Counted from the first letter of the stretch, positions 7,815 to 15,040 are shown. The stretch: DNA of 23,860 nucleotides from Armatimonadetes bacterium UBA1398 (GCA_002305165.1 DBQI01000047.1:1-23860), one strand, 5' to 3'. Numbers and translations are program-made. Notes: generated from the letters alone by a model not told the origin.

Positions 7815-8760
7815 GCACCACAGCCAGGGTGGCGCCGTCGGGCGACCACGCGGGGTCGCGGTCGCCGGGGCGGGTGTGGATCATGGGCACGTCCCGGCTG
7901 CCGTCGGAGTTGACGCGGCGGATCTCAGCGCCCTCGTCGGTCATCAGTGTGTAGGCTAGGTAGAGGCCGTCGGGATGCCACGTGGGCTCCACGGCGTTCC
8001 CCTTCGCTTGGGTGATGCGCCGGAGGCGCTCGCCCTCGGGCGTCACGACGTAGAGGTCGAAGACGCCCTGCCGCTCCGCGGCGAAGGCGAGCAGGCTGCC
8101 ATCGAGGGACCAAGCCAGGTCGCGGCACTCCCCGCCGGGCCTCAGGAAGCGGATGGCGGCCGGGAGCTCGCCCTCCCCGTAGACCCGCCGGCCCGGCGAG
8201 CCCATCGGCGACCGGGAATCGCCGCCGCGCAGGTTCGTGGCGCCACCCAACTCGTCGGGGTCCAGGGTGAAGATGCCGCGGGCTCTGGCGAAGTAGATGA
8301 GGGTCGAGTCCGGCTTCCATGCGGAGTACTCATCGCTGCCCTCAGACCCGGTCAGGCGTTTCATTCCGCTCCCATCGGCGCCCATGAGGTAGAGGCCACG
8401 CTCGCCGGCGGCCTCGGAACTCAGTACCAGCCCCCGGCCATCGGGCGACCAGGCGGGGTTGGCATCCCTGCCCACGTTCTCGGTGATGCGCCGGAGCACG
8501 TCCTTCGCGGGCTCGTAGAGGTAGATCTCCATGTTTCCATCGCGGTCACTGACGAAGGCGAGGCGATCACCCTTCGGCGACCAGACCGGCTGCAGATCGC
8601 TCCCGTCGCCGTGGGGGATCGTCGTTCGGGCTCCCGTCTCGAGGTCGATGAGGTCTATGACCGAGGCGGCGCTCGGGCCCAGGTCCTGCGCTGACACCAC
8701 GTAGGCGATAGTCACCAGGCCCACGAGGGCGCACGATAGACGGGGCAGTGGAAGGCTCAC
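7801..8760 (-). CDS. Exported TolB-like PD40 beta-propeller protein
   Basis: 319 residues. The start is GTG with a near-perfect AGGAGGT six bases upstream. The N-terminus looks like a signal peptide (hydrophobic 9-24, with VVSAQD as a plausible cleavage area). The rest is a series of TolB/PD40 propeller blades, each with a W-S-P-D-G turn and a following S-D-R-D-G or G-x-x-x-L-Y strand: blades begin near Trp60 (PVWSPKGDRLAFVSDRDG), Trp104 (PAWSPDG), Trp148 (SAWKPD), then LAWSLDGSLLAFAAE, PTWHPDGLYLAYT and PAWSPDGATLAVV. It lacks the N-terminal domain of true TolB and no tol or pal gene is nearby. I therefore do not call it tolB. It probably acts outside the cytoplasm as a binding scaffold. Confidence 0.82.
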   Translation of the reverse strand: MSLPLPRLSCALVGLVTIAYVVSAQDLGPSAASVIDLIDLETGARTTIPHGDGSDLQPVWSPKGDRLAFVSDRDGNMEIYLYEPAKDVLRRITENVGRDANPAWSPDGRGLVLSSEAAGERGLYLMGADGSGMKRLTGSEGSDEYSAWKPDSTLIYFARARGIFTLDPDELGGATNLRGGDSRSPMGSPGRRVYGEGELPAAIRFLRPGGECRDLAWSLDGSLLAFAAERQGVFDLYVVTPEGERLRRITQAKGNAVEPTWHPDGLYLAYTLMTDEGAEIRRVNSDGSRDVPMIHTRPGDRDPAWSPDGATLAVVRPAG

Positions 8761-8782
8761 AGCGATACCTCCTGGAAGGCCG

Positions 8783-8816
8783 AGCGCCGGTTCGCGCCTA
8801 ATGTGACGCCGGCGCT
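8783..8816. promoter_or_regulatory. 8-bp inverted repeat in the divergent PD40/dgt promoter region
   Basis: AGCGCCGG (8783-8790) and CCGGCGCT (8809-8816) are perfect inverted repeats with 18 bases between them. They lie in the 119-base region between the two divergent starts (8760 and 8880). The placement would suit an operator acting on both genes or a stable RNA stem. I see no convincing -35/-10 pair on either strand. Confidence 0.35.
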
Positions 8817-8879
8817 GAGGCCGCTATTCGCTGACGAGTGGCGGCCAACCTGGGATCCGACCGGTCGAGGAGGTCTTTG

Positions 8880-9959
8880 GTGAGAGACCCCATCCGCACG
8901 GGCATAGAACGCATGGAGCACGAGCGGCTTTCCGAGTTCGCCGCCAAGGCGGATCAGTCGCGTGGGCGGGAGAGGCCGGAGGAGCCGTGCCCCATGCGGA
9001 CGGCCTTCCAGCGCGACCGCGATCGGATCATCCATCAGTGCAAGTCCTTCCGACGGTTGGCGGGCAAGACCCAGGTGTTCCTGCCCGCGACGGGCGATCA
9101 TCTCCGGACGCGCCTGACCCACACCCTGGAGGTATCCCAGATCGCGCGCACCATTGCGCGTGGTCTTCGGGTCAATGAGGATCTGGCGGAAGCGATCGCC
9201 CTCGCCCACGACCTCGGGCATACACCCTTCGGACACATCGGTGAGCGGGGCTTGGACTCGGCCCTCCGCGAGTATGTCCCCGATGGGCGGTTCCGCCACT
9301 ACGAACAGTCGCTCCGCGTCGTGGATCGGCTCGAGCGCGACGGACAGGGCGTGAACCTCTCGTGGGAGGTGCGAGACGGCATCCTCCACCACTCCAAGGG
9401 CACCACTGATACCCCCCACCGCCTGGATGGTCCCGAGCCGGCGACCGTGGAGGCGAAGATCGTGCGGTGGGCGGATCGCATCGCCTATGTGAACCACGAC
9501 CTGGACGACGCGCGGCGTGCTGGGCTGCTCGCTCTCAGTGATGTGCCGGCAGGCATCGTCGAGGTTCTGGGCGCTACCCATGGGGACCGGATCACCACGC
9601 TGGTGGGATCGGTGATCGAGCGGAGCGAGGGCCTGCCGTACCTGGAGATGGATCCGGCCGTGGCCCAAGCCATGGATGGGTTGAAGGACTTCCTTTTCGA
9701 GCGGGTCTATGCGCCGCGCGGCTCAGGGCACGAACCGGAGGCGCGCGGCCAGCGCATGGTCATCGAGCTGTTCCGGCTCTTCATGGAGGAGCCCGTTCGA
9801 GCGCCCTACTTGCGACCACATGAGCGGGACCTCTCTGTGGAGGAGCGCGCGCTACGCACCGCGGACTTCATCGCGGGGATGACCGATCGCTACGCCTGCG
9901 ACACCTACGTGCGCCACTTCATCCCCGCGCCACGGGGCGAGTTCCCGCTGTTCGACTAA
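8880..9959 (+). CDS. dgt: dGTP triphosphohydrolase-like HD-domain protein
   Basis: 359 residues. It belongs to the deoxyguanosinetriphosphate triphosphohydrolase-like branch of the HD superfamily, which cleaves dNTPs to the nucleoside and triphosphate and so limits dNTP pools. The N-terminal blocks (FAAKADQSRGR, RTAFQRDRDRIIHQCKSFRRL and KTQVF) are typical. Metal-binding residues are visible: His81 in RLTHTLEV, the His-Asp pair at 110-111 (AHDLGHTPFGH), and a later Asp in the IVRWADRIAYVNHDLDD segment. The frame is open from 8838, but AGGAGGT at 8868-8874 sets the GTG at 8880 with five bases spacing, which also gives the family N-terminus. It is divergent from the PD40 gene and its stop is 13 bases from the converging HEAT-repeat gene. 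Confidence 0.92.
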   Translation: MRDPIRTGIERMEHERLSEFAAKADQSRGRERPEEPCPMRTAFQRDRDRIIHQCKSFRRLAGKTQVFLPATGDHLRTRLTHTLEVSQIARTIARGLRVNEDLAEAIALAHDLGHTPFGHIGERGLDSALREYVPDGRFRHYEQSLRVVDRLERDGQGVNLSWEVRDGILHHSKGTTDTPHRLDGPEPATVEAKIVRWADRIAYVNHDLDDARRAGLLALSDVPAGIVEVLGATHGDRITTLVGSVIERSEGLPYLEMDPAVAQAMDGLKDFLFERVYAPRGSGHEPEARGQRMVIELFRLFMEEPVRAPYLRPHERDLSVEERALRTADFIAGMTDRYACDTYVRHFIPAPRGEFPLFD

Positions 9960-9972
9960 GTTCCCGGAGCCC

Positions 9973-11292
9973 CTAGTCAGTGTCCGTGCCGTGGTACTGC
10001 AGGGCGTCGCGTCCCTCCAGGGCCTCCCTGGGAGCGGTCTCGAGCATCTCGAGCTTGCCCCAGTCGTTCGGGTCATAGCCTGTACGCAAGAGCGCCTCGG
10101 AGACCTTCCAGCGGACCGCCGGCTCGGGGTCGAAGGCCTCGGCCAGGACCAGGGCGTTGACGATGTGCGCGAGGTCCTCGTTCTTGGAGGCTGCCTGTCC
10201 CTCGTACGCGTACCCGATGGCCTCGCCGGCCCGGGCCCGGACCTCCCATGACAGGTCGGCGCCCGCTCCAGCGCCGGTTACCTCATCGATCTCGTTCGGA
10301 TCCCCGAGCAGACTGATGAGACGGGGGGTCATGGCCTTGAGTCGGAAGTACCCGGCAACCTGACACCCGCGAGCCCGGATTCGCTCATCGAGGCTCCTCA
10401 GCATCGTGTTCGCGGCGGCCATGATGCCTTCGGCCCACTCGTCGGACACGTGATCGCGCCGTCGGTCGTACGCGAGGCGCGCGATCGCGGTGGCGGCCAC
10501 GTAGCGGTTGGTGAGCCGGTCATCCTCCTGTAGGGCGCGGGCGAAGATAGGGAAGGTGATCATGTCGTTGATGTACATCAGACCGGTCAACGCCGATTGG
10601 CGCAGGCTGGGCTCGGGATCGGAGATCGCTCTGTTCAGCGCCTCGACCGTGCCCGGCGTCCGGAACCGTCCTACGCCGGTGGCGGCGTACTCCCGAACGT
10701 AAGGGTCGCGATCGGTGAGAAGCGCCTCGATAAGGGCCGGTCCCACCAGCTCGGCCGGGGCATTCTGGGACAGGGAGAGGGCGTTGGCCGCCGCGCGGCG
10801 GGCCTGCACATTGTCCGACTTCAGGGCGTCCACCAGGATGGGGAACCCTTCATCGGACTCCCGGAGCTGGAGGCTTGCCTGCGTGCGCAGGGCCTGGTCA
10901 TCGCCGTGCAGCTTCTCGATGAGCCCGGGCGCGTTCTGTTCAAAGGCCTCCCGCTGGCGCTCGCGCCACTGGGCGAGCAGATCCGCCACCGTGGACTCGG
11001 CGGAGGTGGTGTCTGCCTCCTCGGATTCGGGTTTCTCGGAGAAGAGTTCCTGGAGGACAGCCTCGGGGATGTCCGACTCCTGCTCGATGTTCTCTACGCG
11101 TTGCTGCTCCAGCTCACCGCGGATGCTGCCCACCCGGATGCTCAGGCCGATCGCGGCCAGGAACACGAAGACGCCCAGGGCGTAGAGCGTACTGGGGGCC
11201 ATCTTGAAGGGGAGGGACTGCGTACTCCGGGCCGCATGCTCCTGGAAGAGCTGGACCGACTCCTGCCCCTTGAGCGGATCCTTGTCGGGCAC
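9973..11292 (-). CDS. Membrane-anchored HEAT-repeat protein
   Basis: 439 residues, not assignable to a named family. There is one transmembrane segment near residues 34-52 (STLYALGVFVFLAAIGLSI), then a charged, probably coiled-coil stretch and an acidic Glu/Ser-rich linker. The remainder is HEAT/PBS-lyase-like helical repeats. Examples are LVDALKSDNVQARRAAANAL, ALLTDRDPYVREYAATGVG and AISDPEPSLRQSALTGL, and the series ends with FDPEPAVRWKVSEALL. Such repeats usually make protein-protein scaffolds. I chose the GTG at 11292 because GGAGGT lies seven bases upstream; the frame continues to a TTG at 11340 with no ribosome binding site. It follows the radical SAM gene by 128 bases in the same direction, so it may belong to that operon or have its own promoter. 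Confidence 0.75.
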   Translation of the reverse strand: MPDKDPLKGQESVQLFQEHAARSTQSLPFKMAPSTLYALGVFVFLAAIGLSIRVGSIRGELEQQRVENIEQESDIPEAVLQELFSEKPESEEADTTSAESTVADLLAQWRERQREAFEQNAPGLIEKLHGDDQALRTQASLQLRESDEGFPILVDALKSDNVQARRAAANALSLSQNAPAELVGPALIEALLTDRDPYVREYAATGVGRFRTPGTVEALNRAISDPEPSLRQSALTGLMYINDMITFPIFARALQEDDRLTNRYVAATAIARLAYDRRRDHVSDEWAEGIMAAANTMLRSLDERIRARGCQVAGYFRLKAMTPRLISLLGDPNEIDEVTGAGAGADLSWEVRARAGEAIGYAYEGQAASKNEDLAHIVNALVLAEAFDPEPAVRWKVSEALLRTGYDPNDWGKLEMLETAPREALEGRDALQYHGTDTD

Positions 11293-11318
11293 CTCGAACA
11301 CCTCCGGGTATACTGACG

Positions 11319-11336
11319 GCCGAGCGCCCGCTCGGC
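11319..11336. repeat. 18-bp palindrome upstream of the HEAT-repeat gene
   Basis: GCCGAGCG and CGCTCGGC are perfect 8-bp arms around CC. It lies in the 128-base spacer 11293-11420 between the radical SAM stop and the HEAT start. It could be an operator or a stem that separates expression of the two genes. It overlaps the 20-mer AGCGCCCGCTCGGCACAAAT (11323-11342), whose halves also occur at 21-52. The remainder of the spacer shows nothing recognisable. Confidence 0.45.
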
Positions 11337-11420
11337 ACAAATAGTGTTGTCGCGCCGGCGGTCGCCGTCAAGGTAGGAGTGCCTCGGGCGGCATTGAGCG
11401 CTACACCAGGCAGTGATGAG

Positions 11421-12953
11421 CTAGCTCCGCAGCATGCGCGATCGGCCGCTCGCTTCTTTGGGGGAGTGGGCGCCACAGGAGTCCGTCTCGGTGACGTCCC
11501 GGGTGATGAGGGCCTCGCGATCGCGGAGATAGAAGCCCATCTCCTGCAGGATCTCGAGCTTCGGAAGCACGTTGTTATCCAAGTCGTAGTGGAAGAACCC
11601 AGGGAACAGGTCCGGGTGCTGCCGCACGAAGTCGAACACCCCGCGGTGGTCGTCCTGGATGGTGACTCCGGTCCGGTCGCACACCTCGTGGCCGGTGACC
11701 ATGTACTCGGGGAAGAGCCACTCGCAGAACTCCAGCTTGTCCGGCCCGTCCAATTCCCTGTAGATGTCCGTCTGCGGCAGGAAGCAGAGCAGGGAGGGCA
11801 GCACGCGCGCGCCCATCATGCGGAAGCTGACCATCTGGAAGATAGACTGGTTGAAATCCTCCATCGTCTCGAAGGGATAGCCCCAGACGTAGAAGGTGTC
11901 GACCCGGTCGAAGATCCCCACCGCCGTGGAGATTACGGGGATGACATCCGCCGCATGGAAGCCCTTCTTAGTGCGCTCCAGGACCGCGTCGGAGCCGGAC
12001 TCCACGCCGTAGCGGATCTCGCAGCAGCCTGACTCGGCCATGATCTTCATGGTGTCGGGGCCGATGAGGTTGATCCTGCCGAACGCCTTCCACTTCACGT
12101 CGAGGCCGGAGGCGATGAGGTCGCGGCTGAAGGAGCGAGCACGCTCATCTGAGGCGACGAAGAACTCATCCTGGAACAGGAAGAGCCGGACCCCGTGCTC
12201 CTCGTGTAGCCAGCGCATCTCGTCGATGATGTGGCGATTGGACCGGAAGTACGGCTGCCGGCCCCAGATCGGCGCCACGCTGCAGAAAGTGCACGGGTAG
12301 GGGCAGCCCCGGCTGCTCATGAGGTTATAGCCCTCGTACCGGCCGAGGTCGATGTGGTGGTAGGCGGGGCCGGGGATGGAGTCGAGGTCCTCGATCCGAG
12401 GCGCGGGTGGAGTGCGCACGATCTCATCGCCGTGACGGAAGACGATGCCCGGCACGTCCCGCAGGTCACCTCCCGTGCGAAGCGCTTTCACGAGGGCTGG
12501 GCCGCTCCGTTCTCCCTCGCCATAGGCGATGACGTCGATCCAGGGGAATCGCGCGAGTATCGGCTCCTCGACCCCGAAGGGCCCCACTCCGCCGAGCGCG
12601 ATGGTGCGATCCGGGTAGGCCTCCTTCAGGATCTTGGCCGTGAGGATGGTGAAGGGCAGCAGGTTCGCCATGCACGAGAGCCCGATGATGGGTGCTGGAT
12701 CGGCGAGGTGCCGCAGGATGGCCTCCCTGGCGAAAGGGTCCTCGGCGGGGCAGAGTTGGTAGTCACGGAAGTCCACGGCGAGGCCGGCTTGCTCAAGGGA
12801 AGCCGTCAGGTAGAGGGTCCCGAGGGGCACGTGCAACTCTCGTTCAACCTTGTCGTAGTAACGCACGAAGAGCATGTTCAGGTTGACGAGGGTGATGCCC
12901 GCGCCCGCGCCGCTGGCGGCGGCCGGAGCGGGTTGCAGGTGCGGTTGGGTCAT
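11421..12953 (-). CDS. B12-binding-type radical SAM protein
   Basis: 510 residues. The N-terminal part (about 19-160) has the Rossmann-like layout of cobalamin-binding radical SAM proteins: ITLVNLNML, then IIGLSCMANLLPFTILTAKI, IALGGVGPFGVEEPIL and IDVIAYGEGE. The DxHxxG histidine motif is absent, as is usual in this enzyme class. The radical SAM domain follows, with SSRGCPYPCTFCSV giving Cys217, Cys221 and Cys224 (CxxxCxxC) for the 4Fe-4S cluster. The GRQPYFRSN block and FLFQDEFF come next. Relatives include peptide methyltransferases and other C-C bond enzymes, so the reaction cannot be read from sequence. The ATG has GGGAG seven bases upstream. It stands 36 bases after two leader-bearing peptide genes, which makes those peptides its likely substrates (inference). 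Confidence 0.9.
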   Translation of the reverse strand: MTQPHLQPAPAAASGAGAGITLVNLNMLFVRYYDKVERELHVPLGTLYLTASLEQAGLAVDFRDYQLCPAEDPFAREAILRHLADPAPIIGLSCMANLLPFTILTAKILKEAYPDRTIALGGVGPFGVEEPILARFPWIDVIAYGEGERSGPALVKALRTGGDLRDVPGIVFRHGDEIVRTPPAPRIEDLDSIPGPAYHHIDLGRYEGYNLMSSRGCPYPCTFCSVAPIWGRQPYFRSNRHIIDEMRWLHEEHGVRLFLFQDEFFVASDERARSFSRDLIASGLDVKWKAFGRINLIGPDTMKIMAESGCCEIRYGVESGSDAVLERTKKGFHAADVIPVISTAVGIFDRVDTFYVWGYPFETMEDFNQSIFQMVSFRMMGARVLPSLLCFLPQTDIYRELDGPDKLEFCEWLFPEYMVTGHEVCDRTGVTIQDDHRGVFDFVRQHPDLFPGFFHYDLDNNVLPKLEILQEMGFYLRDREALITRDVTETDSCGAHSPKEASGRSRMLRS

Positions 12954-12989
12954 CGCGCTCTCCCTGGCGAGTTCGTCGGACGAGGGGGC

Positions 12990-13346
12990 CTAGGGCGATC
13001 CATCGGGGCGGATTCCCGTTACCAAGGGCTCAGACTCCCCATTCGGGTCATCCGGCCTGGCGCCTGTGGCGACCGGAACGCACGATGGCATGGCCGCCAC
13101 GCCTACGAACCCGAAGCATGCCAGAGCCCGAACCAGAAGGCTGCGGCGCCCGGGGAGGCGTGGTCCAGCGCCGTCGATCATGGCCCGGAGCTGCTCGGTG
13201 GGGATGGCCAGAAGGGCGGCCCGGTCGACCGCGCTCAAGCGGCCTCCGAGGCGGCCCAGGGCGGCTTCACGGTTACGGAGCAGTCTCCGACGGAAGTGGC
13301 CGCTGAGGGCCGCGCGCGCGATCACGTACTCGATGCCCCTGGCCAC
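12990..13346 (-). CDS. Leader-bearing peptide B (RiPP-precursor-like)
   Basis: 118 residues, GTG start three bases after the stop of peptide A, so translation is probably coupled. Residues 4-60 (GIEYVIARAALSGHFRRRLL ...) have the helical pattern of NHLP-clan/Os1348-type RiPP leaders: an I-E-x-V-I start, F-R-x-x-L-L, A-A-L, an L-S/T-x-x-[D/E]-x-A-x-L turn and a final L-x-x-M-I. Then come Arg67-Arg68, a hydrophobic stretch (69-86) and Ser88-Cys89. The 29-residue tail holds two copies of a motif: TGARPDDP (94-101) and TGIRPDGSP (110-118, the C-terminus). It aligns without gaps to peptide A over about 70 residues with roughly 30 identities by hand. I know no described product. Alternatively it could be a small membrane protein with a tail outside the cell. 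Confidence 0.75.
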   Translation of the reverse strand: MARGIEYVIARAALSGHFRRRLLRNREAALGRLGGRLSAVDRAALLAIPTEQLRAMIDGAGPRLPGRRSLLVRALACFGFVGVAAMPSCVPVATGARPDDPNGESEPLVTGIRPDGSP

Positions 13347-13349
13347 GCT

Positions 13350-13901
13350 CTACTCATCTCCCACGTCGCGCGGTTGGCCCTTCCGCCCGCGAACAGGCGT
13401 ATCGGGCGAGATGCCTCGGGTTCGCGTCGGCTCGTCCGGCTGGATGCCCGCGCTGTTGGGGGGCGGGACGTCAGCTCGCGCACCCTCGGTAGCGCGCGAT
13501 GGCAACCCGCAGGAGACGTGGCTTAGGGCCGTGCCCCCGAGGACGATTCCCAACGCCGCAGCAAGGCGCACCAGGGCCCCACGGCGAGCCGGCATGAGGG
13601 GGGCCACTTCGTCTATCATCCGCTCAAGCTGGTCGTGGGGCGTAGCCGTGAGGACGGCGAGCTCCGTCGGCGTGAGCTCGTGCGCCATCTCCGTGAGGGC
13701 TGACGCGCGGTCAGCCAGCAGTCGGCGCCGGAAGCTACGGTCGGTGGCCGCACGCCGTAGGGCACGCTCGATGCCCTCAGGGAAGGGGGGAGCCTCTACC
13801 TCGCTAGGAGGCCGGCCGCCTACGATGGTCAGGCGCGTAGCGCGGCGGGGCGACGGGGAGGACTTCAACGGAAGGAGCCTGTTCATGAGCCTGCCGAGCA
13901 T
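13350..13901 (-). CDS. Leader-bearing peptide A (RiPP-precursor-like)
   Basis: 183 residues, paralogous to peptide B. It has an N-terminal extension (1-41, basic, then Pro-rich). The leader-like block GIERALRRAATDRSFRRRLL ... QLERMIDEV follows at 43-99. Arg106-Arg107, a hydrophobic segment (109-128) and Ser130-Cys131 come next. The tail carries EGARADVP (139-146), AGIQPDEP (151-158) and RGISPDTP (162-169), the first being a degenerate copy. The start at 13901 has GGAGGT eight bases upstream. The open frame to 14138 overlaps the upstream lipoprotein and is rejected. Gene order (lipoprotein, A, B, radical SAM) and tight spacing suggest one operon. Function unknown; a modified-peptide precursor is the best reading. 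The plus-strand frame across this region is a GC-rich shadow. Confidence 0.75.
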   Translation of the reverse strand: MLGRLMNRLLPLKSSPSPRRATRLTIVGGRPPSEVEAPPFPEGIERALRRAATDRSFRRRLLADRASALTEMAHELTPTELAVLTATPHDQLERMIDEVAPLMPARRGALVRLAAALGIVLGGTALSHVSCGLPSRATEGARADVPPPNSAGIQPDEPTRTRGISPDTPVRGRKGQPRDVGDE

Positions 13902-13930
13902 CCCTGCACACCTCCAAGTGCGAGCGACCT

Positions 13931-13944
13931 CACTGCGGTCAGTG
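13931..13944 (-). other. Hairpin in the spacer before peptide A
   Basis: CACTG and CAGTG form a 5-bp stem with a 4-base loop, extendable past a bulge. It lies in the 83-base spacer 13902-13984, upstream of the GGAGGT site of peptide A. It could mark an RNA processing point that separates lipoprotein and peptide expression. Weak evidence. Confidence 0.22.
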
Positions 13945-13984
13945 GTTCCCCGGCGCGTCGCTGGCCCCTTCCTGCGCCAAGCGC

Positions 13985-14989
13985 CTATGCGCCGGGTATT
14001 ACGGAGATGATCTCCCGACGGAGCAACTGGTCGGACCGGGCCGCGACGAGAGCCCCGCGGCCGGGCGTCTGTGCGAGAAACTCCACCACCCCGTCCGGGC
14101 GCTCGGTAACCTGCCCGATGCCCTCCTCGACCAGCCACTCCGCGCCGGTCACGGGGATGTAGCGCTCATCGCGATCGACGGCATAGAGAACGAACTCCTG
14201 CACCCGTCCGAGAGAGACCTTCAGCGTGCCCTCGGGGGCAAGACGCAGCTCTTCCATGGTCTTGGCCGGCTCGGGATCGAGGGTGAGGTAGGTCGAGGCC
14301 CGACGCCCGTCATCGGTGACGGCCAGGAGCTCCACCTCCTCCGGGTCCTTGGCGCTCAGTGCCGCAGGCGCTTGGTAGAGCCCACCGGCCGCCGTGATCG
14401 TGCCGGGTCCCGAGAGCACGGACCATGTCTGGGCGCCGGTCGTCGCCACGCGCCGACTGCGAGGATCGATGGAGAGGGTCACGAGTGGGACGCGGGAGCC
14501 CAGTGGGACCCGGAGGTTCTGCGGCCAGACCTCGACCCGCGGAGCATCGGGGTCTATGTCACCATCGACGACCACGTAGACGCTGGCCTTCAGCTCGCCG
14601 TACTCGCCCCAGCCGGTCGCCGTGATCAGGCCTGAGCGGTAGTGGCCTGGCTGCACGACAGGGCTAGCCTCGAAGCGCCCAGAGAAGTCGACGAAGCCCG
14701 GCGGCTCGTCGTCGCGCACCCCCGTCGGCGGACGCACATCATCGGGGAGTGGGGCGGCCTCAAGCTCCCAGTCGACGGACTGCTCGGGGAGGGGCACCTC
14801 GATCCCCACGAGGCTGAACCCCTTCAGTTCGTAGTGGATGATCTCGCCCGGCGCGGCGGTGGTTACGCCCGGACTGAGTCGCAGGCGGGTGGGCATGAGC
14901 AGAGTCTGGTACCCCCCACAGCCCGGCAGCAGGACGACGGTGGCGGCAGACGCCAGCATAGAGGCGCAGATCACCCAAGGTGCTCGCAT
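13985..14989 (-). CDS. Lipoprotein with Ig-like domains, first gene of the peptide cluster
   Basis: 334 residues. The N-terminus is a lipoprotein signal with the lipobox LPGC, Cys24 being the lipidated residue. Two C-terminal segments (about 145-245 and 250-334) look like bacterial Ig-like sandwiches: VWPQNLRVPLGSRVPLVTLS with WSVLSGPGTITAAGGLYQAP, and LAPEGTLKVSLGRVQEFVLYAVD with EWLVEEGIGQVTERPDG. The first 120 residues form another beta-rich region. The start at 14989 is chosen because GAGGG precedes it and a -10-like TAATAC lies upstream; ATG 15010 and GTG 15034 are possible. It leads the minus-strand cluster with the two leader-bearing peptides and the radical SAM gene, so it may act outside the cytoplasm with the peptide product (inference). 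It is divergent from glnB. Confidence 0.82.
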   Translation of the reverse strand: MRAPWVICASMLASAATVVLLPGCGGYQTLLMPTRLRLSPGVTTAAPGEIIHYELKGFSLVGIEVPLPEQSVDWELEAAPLPDDVRPPTGVRDDEPPGFVDFSGRFEASPVVQPGHYRSGLITATGWGEYGELKASVYVVVDGDIDPDAPRVEVWPQNLRVPLGSRVPLVTLSIDPRSRRVATTGAQTWSVLSGPGTITAAGGLYQAPAALSAKDPEEVELLAVTDDGRRASTYLTLDPEPAKTMEELRLAPEGTLKVSLGRVQEFVLYAVDRDERYIPVTGAEWLVEEGIGQVTERPDGVVEFLAQTPGRGALVAARSDQLLRREIISVIPGA

Positions 14990-15034
14990 CGAAACGGTAT
15001 CCCTCAGCATTGGCCGACGATGGCCTCGTGCCAC

Positions 15035-15040
15035 GTATTA
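15035..15040 (-). promoter_or_regulatory. -10 candidate for the lipoprotein/peptide cluster
   Basis: TAATAC on the minus strand would start transcription near 15028 and give a leader of about 40 bases before the ATG at 14989. No clear -35 box is visible 16-18 bases upstream. It is the best match in the divergent region. Confidence 0.35.

Noticed and set aside
11307..11312. TATACC as -10 box for the HEAT-repeat gene
   Set aside because: Transcription would begin at or after the GGAGGT ribosome binding site (11305-11300), which the start at 11292 needs.
12231..13526. Long plus-strand open frame across the radical SAM and peptide genes
   Set aside because: It is antisense to well-supported genes, has shadow-like composition and no recognisable domain. 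Other long antisense frames (936-1787, 10597-11316, 17493-18566) were rejected for the same reason.
12990..13901. Peptides A and B as ordinary lipoproteins
   Set aside because: The hydrophobic segment is internal, not N-terminal, and the residues before Cys (HVS, MPS) do not fit the lipobox. Left open as a minor alternative.
13902..14138. N-terminal extension of peptide A to 14138
   Set aside because: It overlaps the 3' end of the lipoprotein gene, its Arg/Gly-rich residues look like a shadow frame, and a good ribosome binding site supports the ATG at 13901.
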